Assembly: GCA_963854835.1 (NCBI GenBank)
Contig: OY978527.1
Location: 29,926,047-29,990,046, forward strand
Source: Megamerina dolium
Taxonomy: Eukaryota > Arthropoda > Insecta > Diptera > Megamerinidae
Length of the DNA: 64,000 nucleotides
Direction: 5' to 3'
The notes beneath the pieces are model-generated. The model had not been told where the DNA came from, made no database searches, and was given only the letters and a program-made list of their open reading frames with translations. A program made the position numbers and the translations under genes. Positions 13,648-24,354 of the stretch are shown piece after piece (position 1 is the first letter of the stretch; the number at the start of each line of letters is the position of its first letter).

Positions 13648-16286
13648 ATTTATAACTAAAAAGCCATTAAAAAAAAAGAAACGTTTTCAAAGAAAATAAA
13701 ATCATTAGTTTGTAAATTGTTAAATTTGTGGCTAAACCTCCATGCATACTAATGGGTTCACCATGGTTGTCACAGACGCAGAAATGTCACTTTTTGTATG
13801 AGTCCTCCTCTTAACACGGATTTTAATATAAAAGTTTTCATTTTTTATAATCTTTTCACTCACACATTCAATGAAAGGGAAAAAAATGACAAATGTCTCT
13901 TTCAAAACGCTACAGCTTTTAAAAATATTTCCAATATTTAAGAGTGAAACATTTGTGTTTGAAATTTATCAGAGATGTACAACAATTTATCAAGATTTTC
14001 AATTACAGGACAATACATAGCGAATATTAAAAAACTAACTTCTTTCTCGATTTCCCACTTGAAACGAAATTTTCCCCATATAGGGAATCATTACCACAAG
14101 TTGGCTTCTCTGTTATTCACCGAATATTTACACATCTCTTATTTAAAAGTGTTAATTTTGCAATCAAATATGCGTAAATTGATGTAAAGTAACCATTTCA
14201 TTAAAGAAATCTCCATAAATTGACAAAAGTAAAATAAAAATAAAAACATGTACATAAATTGAGTAAACTTTGTGGCAGTTGAAATTAAAAATCAAAAATT
14301 ATGTAAATTTTTTACACATTCATACATATATACTTATTTATATATGTAAGTAATAATCATCATAATGGTCAGAAAGAAATAGTGAGGGGGAGAAACAGAG
14401 GGAGAGAGAGAGAGAGAGAAAAAGTGGATACATTTATACATTCGCACATATACTGGTATTAATTAACAATGTAATCATTAATAAATAAATTGACAATCAT
14501 TAATTGCAACAGTAAGGTGAAACATATTCTTACATAATATGCATACATGTATGTACACAAGCAGGTAAATACCGGAAAGCACGGCTCAATACAAGATTTT
14601 AAGGATAAAGCAACTGGCCTATTTATCCACATATATGTAAAGGCAAATATATACATATACATATATGTAGTTTGTTGACTGTTGACTTGATGGTCATTTC
14701 GGAAATCCCACATTGTTTTTCAACCAATGTGGCCAGTTATACGGTATAAGTTAATTTATAAAATAGTTACATACGAAACAGTACAGATCGCAGATGTACA
14801 CTGTAGCAATAAAGTAAAGTGCAATGCAATTGTATTTGTAACTTTCCCCATAATCGTTTGTCTGCCTGTTGCTATTTTTGCAGCTTCTAAATTCTGTATA
14901 GGCACGTATGTACATGTTACTTAAATTTGCTATTTGCTTTTATGTGAACCCAACCAAATCTAAATGACTTTCACACATGCATACACCCAACCACACATCC
15001 TCACACGCACACATAAAATCACTAATTTGTTCTAATATTTATGCACATATCGTAGTACTTTACCGAAAACCGAAAATTAAACATTCTAAGCCAATCTAAA
15101 GCATACTTCAGCTTTTATCCAACTAACCGCAACCCTTCTGTACTATTTATAATTACCATATGTGTTTGCATGTGTTTTGTAATAATTTTAACAACTTTAA
15201 AAACACACATAAATCGTAATTAAATAAAATTTTAATTACTGTTGTAGCTTTTAAGAAACCCTGTAGTGCAACCGAAAGTTAGTAACCAAAAATCTCATGG
15301 TTTGTGGCTGAAAACATAGATAGACTAGTTCAACAACCAGTGAAAATCTGATGTATACTTTAGACTCAGCAGAATATTAGAAAAAGACGGATATTTAAGT
15401 TTGTTTTCTAGCTTTAATTTCTGATGTAGCCCATATAATGGTGACAATAAATGCGTTTTTCTGCTTCTTGTCGTTGTCTTTTCTTTCTTTTTCTGTGAAA
15501 TATTTAAACTATTTGAAAACAAAAAGAAGTGCTCTAAAGAAATAAATACTATACAATATTTTCGAATTTAAATATATGGTCATAAAAACCATAAACACTC
15601 TGAAATGATAGAACACATTCATCATATCATGTTACACGATATGAAAATAAAAGTGGTTGATATAACAGAGATATTCAGATATAATATTGGTCGATGGTTT
15701 GTATTTCACACAGGTTTTTGCGTCAGTTTTTCTGGAAGAAGCATAGAATTTGATCATATTGAAAATGGAAATTTAAAAAATGTCACATTTGACGAAAAAC
15801 AAGTTTTGTTTTTGTAACAGAATTCACCCTGCCACAAGATAGGCATTCACTCCTCATCGATCGTATTCATGGTATGTAGAATATACTTGGAATATTGGAA
15901 TATTGGAATATTATTTCATATTCATATATTCTTTGCGTAGCCGACTCTTAGACATCTTAGAGCATTGGTCATATCCACCAATATATCCAACCACCGGTTA
16001 CGTAATTCAATATTAATACGTAAAATTAAGTCAAAGGATATGCATTTCATTTATCCGCGTATACCTGCAATAGGTATCTATCATGACATTAAGTGGTTAA
16101 CTCACAATCATCCCAATGACGATTATTCATGTACCTCCATTGCCCAATACTATGTGCTTTTTCACACATTGGAAACCCAGTCATGCTAATAATACTATGT
16201 TGTACTAAACAAACACATGAAATAGTAGTTTCAAAGTAGCTTATCGTTATCTGTGGAAAAATCTTACAGGAATGACCTCAAATACG
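13648..16286. other. gene-free AT-rich DNA with a GA microsatellite
   Basis: No gene recognised. There is a short (GA)n run at 14397-14419 and a triplication of GGAATATT at about 15894-15914. Open frames of 60-85 codons (for example 14459-14713 minus, 15605-15817 plus, 15965-16189 plus) show no family motif. Confidence 0.5.
14397..14419. repeat. (GA)n microsatellite
   Basis: Short GA dinucleotide run, GGGAGAGAGAGAGAGAGAG, in non-coding DNA. Confidence 0.9.
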
Positions 16287-16297
16287 ATATATATATA

Positions 16298-16381
<84 letters not shown>
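16287..16381. repeat. TA microsatellite abutting a transposon end
   Basis: About 95 bp of TA that runs directly into the left terminal inverted repeat of the DD41D transposon at 16382. This fits integration at a TA target inside a TA array, or expansion of the array after integration. Confidence 0.95.
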
Positions 16382-17684
16382 AAGGGTTATCCATTTCGCG
16401 GTTTCAAAAGTATAGGGCTAGAATTCGACATCTGTCAAACTGAGTTATTAAAACAATTTCTTTCTTTTTCAGTTCAAAGTCTGACATTTGCGAAAATGGA
16501 TCGCTTAACTATCGCACAACGCATTAAAATTGTAAAAACCTACTACAAAAATGGTGATTCTGCCACAGCCACATATCGTGCTTTAAGAGGAGATTATGGT
16601 TTACATAATCGTCCAACTACGCAAGCAATTGGCAAAATTGTGAAGAAATATGAAGAGACTGGATCGGTTACAGATATTGTAAGGCCTGTGCATCATCGTT
16701 TCGCTCGTACCACCGAAAATATCGCTGCTATAAGAGAAAGTGTTGCCGAAGACCCGAATGTGTCGATTCCTCGTCGTTCTCAGGAATTAGGACTGTCTTA
16801 CGGCACATTATGGCGTATTTTGCATTTGGATCTACACTTACATCCATATAAAATCCAGCTCACACCACAACTGAAGCCAGCTGACCATTCACAACGTCGT
16901 AGATACGTCGAATGGGTGCTTGAACAACAGGCGGTGGACGGCGATTTTTCGAACAAAATTTTCTTCAGCGACGAAGCACATTTCTCACTCGGTGGGTATG
17001 TTAACAAACAAAATTGTCGTATTTGGGGTTCTGAGAATCCTCAAGTAATTGAAGAGAGGCCACTACATCCACAAAAAGTCACTGCTTGGTGCGCTCTTTG
17101 GTCCGGAGGTGTGATTGGACCTTACTTCTTCGAAAACGACGATGGAACGACTGTCACCGTCAATTCGGAGCGTTATGGTCATATGCTAACCGACTTTTTT
17201 TTGCCTGCTATTGAAGAATACGACTTAGAGAATATGTGGTTTCAACAAGACAGTGCCACATGCCACACAACTCGAGCGAATATGGCTTTATTGCAAGAGA
17301 AATTTTCTGGCCGCGTAATTTCTCGTCGTGGCGATATCAAGTGGCCACCAAGATCATGCGATTTGACACCGCTTGACTTTTTTAATGGGGTCTACGCGAA
17401 AGACCGTGTTTATGCAGATAAACCTTTAACTCTTGAGCACCTAAAAACCAACATTCGTCACGTTATGGCTGAGATACCGCCCAATATGTGTCAAAAAGTG
17501 GTCGAAAATTACCTCAAAAGAATCGATGCTTGCAACAATTCGCGTGGTGGTCATTTAAATGATGTAGTCTTTCACACATAATGTCAACGTTCAAACTTTA
17601 TAATAAAAAAGAAATATCATGATAAAAAATATTCTATATGTGTTTTATTTACATTTACTTTTGAAACCGCAAAATGGATAACCC
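16382..17684 (+). mobile_element. DD41D (rosa-type) Tc1/mariner transposon, full length
   Basis: A 1.3-kb element. The left end starts AAGGGTTATCCATTTCGCGG after a TA. The right end, read on the minus strand, is GGGTTATCCATTTTGCGG. Both continue TTTCAAAAGT, so at least 28 bp match with one mismatch. The outermost two bases at the right end and the flanking TA are not conserved (CCCAAATGG in place of CCCTTTA). Inside is a single transposase gene with about 110 bp of leader and 100 bp of trailer. An internally deleted sister lies inverted at 44210-44774. Confidence 0.9.
16496..17581 (+). CDS. DD41D Tc1/mariner-superfamily transposase
   Basis: A 361-residue frame starting MDRLTIAQRIKIVKTYY. I chose this ATG because the longer upstream frame reads through the TA microsatellite and the terminal repeat. 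The deleted sister copy at 44.2-44.8 kb shares this start. An N-terminal paired helix-turn-helix region (about residues 1-115, with NRPTTQAIGKIVKKYEETGS and ELGLSYGTLWRIL) would bind the terminal repeats. The catalytic triad lies in FFSDEAHF, MWFQQDSATCH and CDLTPLDFF. There are 41 residues between the second and third Asp, the signature of the rosa group; mariner has 34. Product: nuclear cut-and-paste transposase, inserting at TA. Oddity: after the third Asp it reads FFNGVYAKD, where relatives read FFLWG or FFLWR. A base lost and another gained about 10 nt later would explain this. Activity is therefore doubtful despite the open frame. Confidence 0.88.
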   Translation: MDRLTIAQRIKIVKTYYKNGDSATATYRALRGDYGLHNRPTTQAIGKIVKKYEETGSVTDIVRPVHHRFARTTENIAAIRESVAEDPNVSIPRRSQELGLSYGTLWRILHLDLHLHPYKIQLTPQLKPADHSQRRRYVEWVLEQQAVDGDFSNKIFFSDEAHFSLGGYVNKQNCRIWGSENPQVIEERPLHPQKVTAWCALWSGGVIGPYFFENDDGTTVTVNSERYGHMLTDFFLPAIEEYDLENMWFQQDSATCHTTRANMALLQEKFSGRVISRRGDIKWPPRSCDLTPLDFFNGVYAKDRVYADKPLTLEHLKTNIRHVMAEIPPNMCQKVVENYLKRIDACNNSRGGHLNDVVFHT

Positions 17685-18069
17685 AAATGGATATATATTC
17701 TTCATTTCAATAATAATTTTGTAAAATAATAAATAATAGACGGGAAAAATCCCATAAAAGTAACCTACAGCGAACATCCAGCTAAACAAATCCTAAAATT
17801 TATCATGCTATGCTGTTAGACATATTGAAAATAATTTTGGTTTCGTTCATTACCATTGAAAACTATAAAAACAACAATACAACAAAAATAAAAATGTTTT
17901 CAATGTAAACAGGTGTTGCACACAGTTAAAAATGTTATAGCTTTTGAAAACACATCTCGTAAGTAACAAAAGCTTGTTGCTTACATAGTTGTAAACATGA
18001 AGTTTTTTCAAAATGTGATGTAAACCAAAGTATTTCAGCAAGACAAAGAAGAACCAAAGGTTTTCATAT
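17685..18069. other. gene-free spacer
   Basis: Short AT-rich spacer between two DD41D elements. It may include the decayed left end of the next element, but no inverted repeat was recognised. Confidence 0.5.
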
Positions 18070-18535
18070 ATGGATCTCTCACAATGCATTGGAATAGTGA
18101 AAATTCATTACAAAAACAAAACCTACAAAATTATCCTGAGTCATAAGGCTCATTTTCAACTGTCACATAATCATTCATTTTCATCAGCAAAACTGTCACA
18201 TCTGGGCATCCGAAAACCCAAGAGAAATGGTCGCACAACCTTCCCATCCACAACAAGTGATAGTTTGGTGTGGCGGTGTCATTAGGCCATATTTTTTGAA
18301 AATGACTTTTTTGGTCTGAAATTGATTCTATGGATCTGAACGACATTTATTTTCAGCAGGACGGCTCCACATGCCATGCAGCTGATGAAACAATGGCACT
18401 ATTGCGTGAAAGAATTTCCGGGAGAAATCTATCGAAATGGAAACTTTGAGTGGCCGCCGAAATCGTGTGACTTAACACCATTGGATTTTTTTTTTTTTGG
18501 GGATACGTTAAAGATAAAGCCATTACTAACCTCAG
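18070..18535 (+). pseudogene. decayed DD41D transposase, internally deleted
   Basis: It starts MDLSQCIGIVKIHYKN, matching the first 19 or so residues of the 16.5-kb transposase. It then jumps directly to KIILSHKAHF, the region of the first catalytic Asp (SDEAHF in the intact copy, SHKAHF here, so the Asp is lost). Further matches in shifting frames are HPQQVIVWCG-GVIRPYF, QQDGSTCHA near 18357, EWPPKSCDLTPLDFF and WGYVKDKAITN. The DNA-binding middle region is missing and the C-terminus after about 18535 is lost. The divergence shows a lineage different from the 16.4-kb element. Confidence 0.8.
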
Positions 18536-20170
18536 GGGTTGTACTTTGGATTCAAATTAAATTATCAGCTCTTTTCACAAAAATATTGGGTTTTTGTTCT
18601 TTATTTAAAATGCTGCTATTTATCATTACTGCAAGAAAAATTCGTTCGAATAATCCAAATCCAAATCGATCCAAATAGATTAAATGGTCGGTCAGTTTAA
18701 TTGTTATTTTGAGCTATTCGAGTGAAAAAATGCGATTTCGCTGGAATAACCAAAAGATATTACACTATGTATGTATTCATATAAAAATTTTATTATGCAT
18801 AACACCTAAGCGCTGAACCTAAGCAACTTGTTGATTAAAGTAAGTCGTTACCCAAAGGTTCTATTTTCCCATACCTGTACAGCAGATGGTTTTTCTGCCA
18901 CCAGAAAATTTAATATACTTTGGATACAAGAGAGAGCTTTTACTAACGTTTAAAAGTAATTGGCACAAAATTGCGCACTTATGTAAATGTATGTATACTC
19001 GTATTCACTGAATTTGTATTTTCATACATCCAAGAGAAATAAAACTAATAAATTGCAATTATATTTTCTTCTTAATTTTACATCTACAGAATATATTCGA
19101 AAAAATGTTTATTTATTTTGGGGATTTCTTGAAAATTATTAAAATCCGTGTGAAAGAAAAAGAAAGCATTAAATAATTCTGTACAAACCTTTCTCGTAAA
19201 ATGTTGCCATGGACGTCCAAGCATGAAAATTACTTAAAGTATGATTCAAAAAATAATAATTGGGGAAAAAACATTACTACGTTGTTATTTCTCATTTACA
19301 TATTTTTACAAAGTGTTTCATACTACCGATAAATTGTCAAATTCTGCTAATTCGTTTAATTTGCTCCGAATTTTTAGTGAGCAATTTTTTGACAACTAAC
19401 TGATGTTTTGGAATACATGTTGTGATCTACTTTAAAATATGTTATATACTGCGACTACTACATTAGTTGAGCTATTCAGAGTGTTGATCACTATTTTTTA
19501 ATAGCTATAATACCTGCTTTGACAGTTATTAACACGTGCTTAGAAGCAAGGGTATACTTGCTGTATGTTTACGATATATGAAAACCTTAAAACAAATACA
19601 TATCCCAAATGAAAGTATTGATAAATCTGTACTAAAAAAGGAACTCAAGTAGAGTACACGTAGATAGCTAAATACGTATGTATGTATGTATGCACAAGCG
19701 TATACACAGATGGTTATATACATATTATCCACACATATATGCTCAAAACCCTGCAAGACCTACTAGAGATGTGGAGAATACACAATTGTGGGCAATATAC
19801 GTATGTATGTTAATGGTATTAATGTCATAAATAATTTTCCTTTTTTTTCGAAGGTGGGAGGCAATACATATAAAGCAATAAAGAGAATCGACCGAAAAAA
19901 AGAAACTTTAGAAGAATTGCAATAAAAAAACAAGAAAAACAACTGAAAAGTTTCATCGGCATAAAGGAGCCGACAAGGTGGTGTTTCAGTAAAAACGATC
20001 CGAGAGGTAAAGAGCGCTAAAGTCAAGGTAGAAAAAACTGAAAAGAACGAGAAAAACGATAAAAGCACTTAAAAGAAACAACAACAACAGCAACAATAAT
20101 AATAATAAAATACAAACGCAATATACGCCCACGATAAATCCATTGTGCAAATGAATGGAGAGTAGAAGGA
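18536..20170. other. gene-free AT-rich DNA
   Basis: No gene recognised. A purine-rich stretch occurs at 19850-20100, with AACAACAACAGCAACAATAATAATAATAA at its end split over two short repeat types. Confidence 0.5.
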
Positions 20171-20175
20171 ATTTC

Positions 20176-20210
20176 TCTATATCTCTTTCTCTCTCTCTAT
20201 CTCACTCTCT
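20176..20210. repeat. (CT)n microsatellite
   Basis: Imperfect CT run just upstream of a TA array. Confidence 0.85.
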
Positions 20211-20224
20211 ATTGCCATATTTAA

Positions 20225-20225
20225 A

Positions 20226-20297
<72 letters not shown>
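20225..20297. repeat. TA microsatellite
   Basis: About 70 bp of TA. Unlike most of the other TA arrays in this window, no transposon end was recognised next to it. Confidence 0.95.
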
Positions 20298-20299
<2 letters not shown>

Positions 20300-21086
20300 G
20301 GTACAATGAGTATGCACATGAGAGGCTATTTGAATTATTCACGGCGGCAATGACGATTTAACTCATTTCATACTTGTATTCTTTATGATTGTCCTTTCTA
20401 CTTGAAAGTTACGCATAAAGCATTAAACGCACATCCTGTCGTGATTAAAAGGACCACACCCGAAAATTCAAAGGTAAGCACAATATACATAGGTACCATA
20501 GTAGGTACTTAGCACAGACATACAGATGAAGTTAGTAGATTTACAAAAGATGCCTTTGATGGTGATGATGTTAATGATGATAATGATGACGGTGGCGATT
20601 ATGGCGGAATAGTACTTAGATAGCTGGTACACAGGTTGTAAATATATATATATTTTTTTCTGATATTCCTTTTAAAACAACTCCCTCATTATTTGCAAAT
20701 TCAGCTTAATTTAATACGTACCTATCCTTTACTTAAGCTAATATAGGTAATTATTTTATTAAATGTCATAATTTAAGTATAGCACCAATTTTAGTTTATC
20801 GTATTAATGCTATCGGCAAGAATTAGGAAAGAGTTGGCATTCTGTATCTTGTGCTATAAGCATTAAAGTGAACGCTCCTCGATAACTGTCATAGTTATAG
20901 AGCCATCGAACTCAAAATTGGTACATAAATGGGTGAGTTCATGAATGGGCAAAATCGAATGAAAAAAGCATTTACCTCCCATTCAAAAGTGTTGATGATA
21001 GAAACTTTGCGTATGTATTCTTTAGCTGTCTGTGCCGAAAATACAAAAGTATCAAACTGAAACTTGGGTTATACGATTGTATTTAC
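20298..21086. other. gene-free AT-rich DNA
   Basis: No gene recognised. A GATGATG-like trinucleotide stretch occurs at 20558-20600. Confidence 0.5.
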
Positions 21087-22238
21087 CAGGTGTACAAGCT
21101 AAAATCCGCTAAAAACACATTTTTTTTCATAGAAAACCAAAAATTAATTTATTCAAAGTATTTGGCCTCACTAGCTATACATTTTTCCCATCTCTCAGGC
21201 AATTTGTGTATACCATGCCAAAATAATTCCTCATTTTTCGAGGCAAACCACTCGTCAAGCCATTTTCTGACGTCTTCATACGAATCTAAGTGCTCTTCGG
21301 CGAGCGCGTGACCCATCGACGAAAACAGGTGATAGTCAGAAGGGCCAGGTCTGGTGAATAAGCGGGATGAGGTAGCACCTCTCAATTGAGTGTATCCAAG
21401 TAGTTTTGACGTGTGCGATGGGGCGCTGTCGTGGAGAAAAATCAGCTTCTCATGTCTTTGTTCATAACCAGGCCTTTTTTCACCCAAAGCACTGCGCAAT
21501 TTCACTAGTTGTTGGTGGTATCGGCGAGCATTGACAGTTTCACCAGGTTTCAACAGCTCGTAGTAGACGACACCCTGCTGATCCCACCAAACGCACAGCA
21601 TCGTCTTGCGTCCAAAGCGATTTAGTCTTGGAGAAGAAGTTGCTAGTTGGCCGGGATCGACCCACGATTTTTTCGTTTCGGATTCTCAAAGTATATCCAC
21701 TTTTCATCGCAAGTCACCACAATATGCAGGAACGACTTTCTTTTTTCTCTAGCAAGCAAGATTTCGCATGGTAATTTTGGCGTCGCTCCATCTGCCTATC
21801 GTTCAATTCATGGGGTACCCATTTTCCAAATTTTTTAACCTTCCCCATGGCTCGTAAACGTATGGAAATGGCTTGCTGAGTAACACCTAACTGTTCGGCA
21901 AGCATTTTTTGCGATTGGGTGTCGTCCTCATCCAAAAGAGCCTGCAAATCATGGTCCTCCACTTTTCTGGGTCTATTTTCACGCTTCTTGTCACTCAAGT
22001 CAAAATCCCTTCTTTGAACCGACGAAACCAGTCTCTGCAAGTGGTTTCCAATAGTACACTGTCCCCGCAAGCATTCGATGCGACTCAGCAGCAGATTTCT
22101 TCAAATTGAAGCAAAAAAGTAGAGCTTCCGCGCATATACTCTTTTTCTGGCACGAAACTAGACATGATTATACGAGGAAAAATGTATGTTGTTGTATGAA
22201 ATCATTGATGATGTTTACCAATTGATGTAAACAGGTGT
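21087..22238 (-). mobile_element. Mos1-like mariner (mauritiana type), interrupted
   Basis: The 3' end at the left is CCAGGTGTACAAGCTAAAAT preceded by TA, close to the terminal repeat of Mos1-type mariners (which begin with CAGGTGTACAAG). The transposase pseudogene lies on the minus strand. Upstream of its start the leader runs to 22238, where RTE copy R1 is inserted. The mariner leader should continue at 23867, beyond R1. I could not identify its 5' terminal repeat there. Confidence 0.8.
21149..22165 (-). pseudogene. Mos1-like mariner transposase pseudogene
   Basis: The minus-strand start ATG is at 22165 (MSSFVPEKEYM, as in mauritiana-type mariners). Recognisable pieces follow: LQALLDEDDTQSQKMLAEQL-VTQQAIS helix-turn-helix, GKWVPHELNDRQMERR linker, a first catalytic Asp in a CDEKWIYFENP-like segment, MLCVWWDQQGVVYYELLKPG, the second Asp in FLHDSAPSHT, the third in GPSDYHLF, and a C-terminus HKLPERWEKCIASEAKYFE. 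At least three frameshifts and several stops break it, including near 22090, 21715-21610 and 21370. The family is DD34D. The length of about 340 codons is normal. It is dead but not ancient. Confidence 0.88.
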
Positions 22239-23866
22239 TTACAATTCCGCCAGTGGAGGAGAATGCCCGATAACCCCAATTACAGATGATGGTGTTGATG
22301 TTCCACCACCCGACTATGACGAGGTTGAAACGGCCATTTTAAGGCTGAAGAACAACAAAGCTGCAGGTGCTGATGGCCTGCCTGCCGAGTTGTTTAAGAC
22401 CGGGGGCGATGAGCTGCTCACCCGCATGCACCAGCTCATAAGCAGAATATGGTCGGATGAAAGCATGCCTGATGATTGGAGGCTCAGTGTTCTCTGTCCT
22501 GTACATAAAAAAGGAGACCCCACAATTTGCGCCAACTACCGTGGAATAAGTCTCCTGAGCATCGCGTACAAGGTTCTATCGAGCGTACTCTGTGAAAGAT
22601 TGAAGCCTATGCTCAGCAACCTGATTGGACCTTATCAGTGTGGCTTCAGACCTGGTAAATCCACCATCGACCAGATTTTCACACTGCGCCAAATCCTGGA
22701 GAAGACCCAAGAAAAACAGATCGACACACACCACCTATTTGTTGATTATAAAGCCGCTTTCGACAGTCCGGTAAGGGATTACCTCTACGCAACAATGTCT
22801 GAGTTCGGTATTCCTGCAAAGCTCATTCGACTTTGTAGAATGACACTGCATAACTCTCGTTGTGCAGTGAAAATTGGGAAGGACTTCTCCGCACCGTTTA
22901 ATACCGAACGGGGTTTCAGACAAGGTGATTCGTTATCGTGCGACTTCTTCAATCTTATTATGGAGAAAATAATACGAGCTGCTGATCTACGACATAATGG
23001 CACTATCTTCAACAAAAGTGTCATGCTGTTAGCGTATGCCGACGATATTGACATAATCGGCATGAACACGCGAGCAGTCAGTGCAGCATTCTCAGAGTTG
23101 GAAAGAGAGTCGCGTCGGATGGGTCTCACGGTGAACGAGGGCAAGACGAAGTATCTAGTGTCAACAAACAAAGAGTCCCGGCGTCTTGGACAGCACGTCA
23201 CTGTTGACAACTACGCTTTTGAAGTAGTAAGGGACTTTGTCTACCTTGGAACCAGCATTAACAGCAGTAATGACGTCAGCTTGGAGATCATGCGTAGGAT
23301 AACTCTTGCTAACAGGTGTTACTTTGGGCTGAGTAAGCAATTGAGAAGTCGAGCCCTCTCTCGAAGAACGAAAACTACACTCTACAAGTCTCTCATCATG
23401 CCTGTCCTAACATATGGCGCTGGAGCCTGGACAATTTCCACCTCGGATGAGCGAATACTTGGAGTTTTCGAGAGAAAAGTCCTACGCAAGATCTTTGGAC
23501 CTATTTGCGTTGGTGGCGAGTACCGAATAAGGTACAACCATGAGCTGTACGAGCTGTATGCCGATATTGACATAGTAAAGCGCATCAAAATCCAGCGGCT
23601 GCGCTGGCTAGGTCATATCGAGCGAATGGAAGAACACGCTCCAGCTAAGAAGGTGTTATATTCGGAACCCGCTGGAGGACGACGCAAAAGAGGAAGACCA
23701 AACCTCCGGTGGAAAGACCAAGTACTGGAGAACCTGACGGCGCTTGGAATTTCTAACTGGCGCCAGCTAGCGAAGAACAGAGATGGCTGGCGAAGCATGT
23801 TATTTTCGGCCTAAATCGATATTCGGTTGTTATGGCCACATAAGTAAGTAGTAAGTAAACAGGTGT
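22227..23866 (+). mobile_element. RTE-clade non-LTR retrotransposon, 5'-truncated copy R1
   Basis: A direct repeat GTAAACAGGTGT at 22227-22238 and 23855-23866 marks a 12-bp target duplication. Between them lies the 3' 1.6 kb of an RTE element. The body starts at ACAATTCCGCCAGTGG (22241), which corresponds to 28785 in copy R2, so the endonuclease half is missing. It ends with a very short 3' UTR (CGATATTCGGTTGTTATGGCC) and a (TAAG)n tail, as usual for RTE. It was inserted into the leader of the mariner at 21.1-22.2 kb. Confidence 0.92.
22243..23814 (+). CDS. RTE reverse transcriptase, truncated at the N-terminus but open
   Basis: There are 523 codons without a stop, entered from the truncated 5' end (NSASGGECPITPI...), so there is no native start. 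RT landmarks in order: NYRGISLLSIAYK, GFRPGKSTIDQIF, FVDYKAAFDS (catalytic Asp), RGFRQGDSLSCDFFNLI, LLAYADDIDII (YADD at 23035-23046) and VNEGKTKYLVS. A thumb region and the RTE-type C-terminus follow (RLRWLGHIERMEEHAP, RGRPNLRWKDQVLENL). In an intact element this enzyme copies its RNA at a nick made by the endonuclease domain, which is absent here. The copy is therefore not autonomous, although its RT core looks undamaged. It is very similar in sequence to R2 where they overlap, so it is probably recent. Confidence 0.9.
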   Translation, partial: NSASGGECPITPITDDGVDVPPPDYDEVETAILRLKNNKAAGADGLPAELFKTGGDELLTRMHQLISRIWSDESMPDDWRLSVLCPVHKKGDPTICANYRGISLLSIAYKVLSSVLCERLKPMLSNLIGPYQCGFRPGKSTIDQIFTLRQILEKTQEKQIDTHHLFVDYKAAFDSPVRDYLYATMSEFGIPAKLIRLCRMTLHNSRCAVKIGKDFSAPFNTERGFRQGDSLSCDFFNLIMEKIIRAADLRHNGTIFNKSVMLLAYADDIDIIGMNTRAVSAAFSELERESRRMGLTVNEGKTKYLVSTNKESRRLGQHVTVDNYAFEVVRDFVYLGTSINSSNDVSLEIMRRITLANRCYFGLSKQLRSRALSRRTKTTLYKSLIMPVLTYGAGAWTISTSDERILGVFERKVLRKIFGPICVGGEYRIRYNHELYELYADIDIVKRIKIQRLRWLGHIERMEEHAPAKKVLYSEPAGGRRKRGRPNLRWKDQVLENLTALGISNWRQLAKNRDGWRSMLFSA

Positions 23867-24188
23867 CGAAATCATAAAAAAAATGAATGAAAACCACACC
23901 TTCCACCCATACAAAAGTTTGTTTCCGTATGCATTATGTCACAATTTGCGCATGAAAATAAATACGATTATATTCGCTAATAAATAGTACATTTGTTTGA
24001 GAATGGGAGTAGTCGAATAAAAAGCACGCCTAGTTCTCATGCAGCGTTAAATATTTAAGGTTCGATATTACTGAAGCTTTTTAATTTTTCTTTTCCGAAG
24101 CCGTTTTTTTACGAAATGACTAGTTTCGGAAATGAAGCTCAAGCATTTATTGACCAATAGTTTCGTTATTAAGCTCTAACAGCATAAC
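23867..24188. other. possible remainder of the mariner leader, otherwise featureless
   Basis: Directly after the R1 target duplication. By position the first 100 bp or so should be the rest of the mariner 5' leader and terminal repeat, but no repeat matching CCAGGTGTACAAG was found. Confidence 0.4.
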
Positions 24189-24354
24189 GGCTGAAGCATA
24201 ACAAAATTTAATATCGAATAGATTTTTCTTTCGAACGGTATCCATCTGCCGGCAAGAATTGGCAATTTTTCCGGCAGTAAATATAAGTAGGTCTCTTCTA
24301 TTGCTGTCTTCTCAGAGAGAGGGCAGCCACATAACCTAACCTCACCTACCCTAA
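24189..24354 (+). mobile_element. SINE copy S4, CCTAA-tail subtype, 5'-truncated
   Basis: It starts at GGCTGAAGCATAACAAAATT, so the tRNA-like boxes are missing. It contains GATTTTTCTTTCGAACGGTA and CAATTTTTCCGGCAGTAA, then an internal deletion to ATATAAGTAGGTCTCTTCTA. The tail differs from S3 and S8: CTCAGAGAGAGGGCAGCCAC followed by ATAACCTAACCTCACCTACC. Confidence 0.82.

Noticed and set aside
16253..16495. N-terminal extension of the DD41D transposase
   Set aside because: This part reads through the TA microsatellite and the terminal inverted repeat; the deleted sister copy supports the ATG at 16496.
22390..22392. Start codon of a reverse transcriptase gene
   Set aside because: The codon is TTG inside a continuous RTE frame that is open from 22243; there is no native start in this truncated copy.
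23867..23960. 5' terminal repeat of the Mos1-like mariner
   Set aside because: Expected here by position, but only a weak CCACACCTTCC resemblance was seen, not a convincing match to CTTGTACACCTGG.
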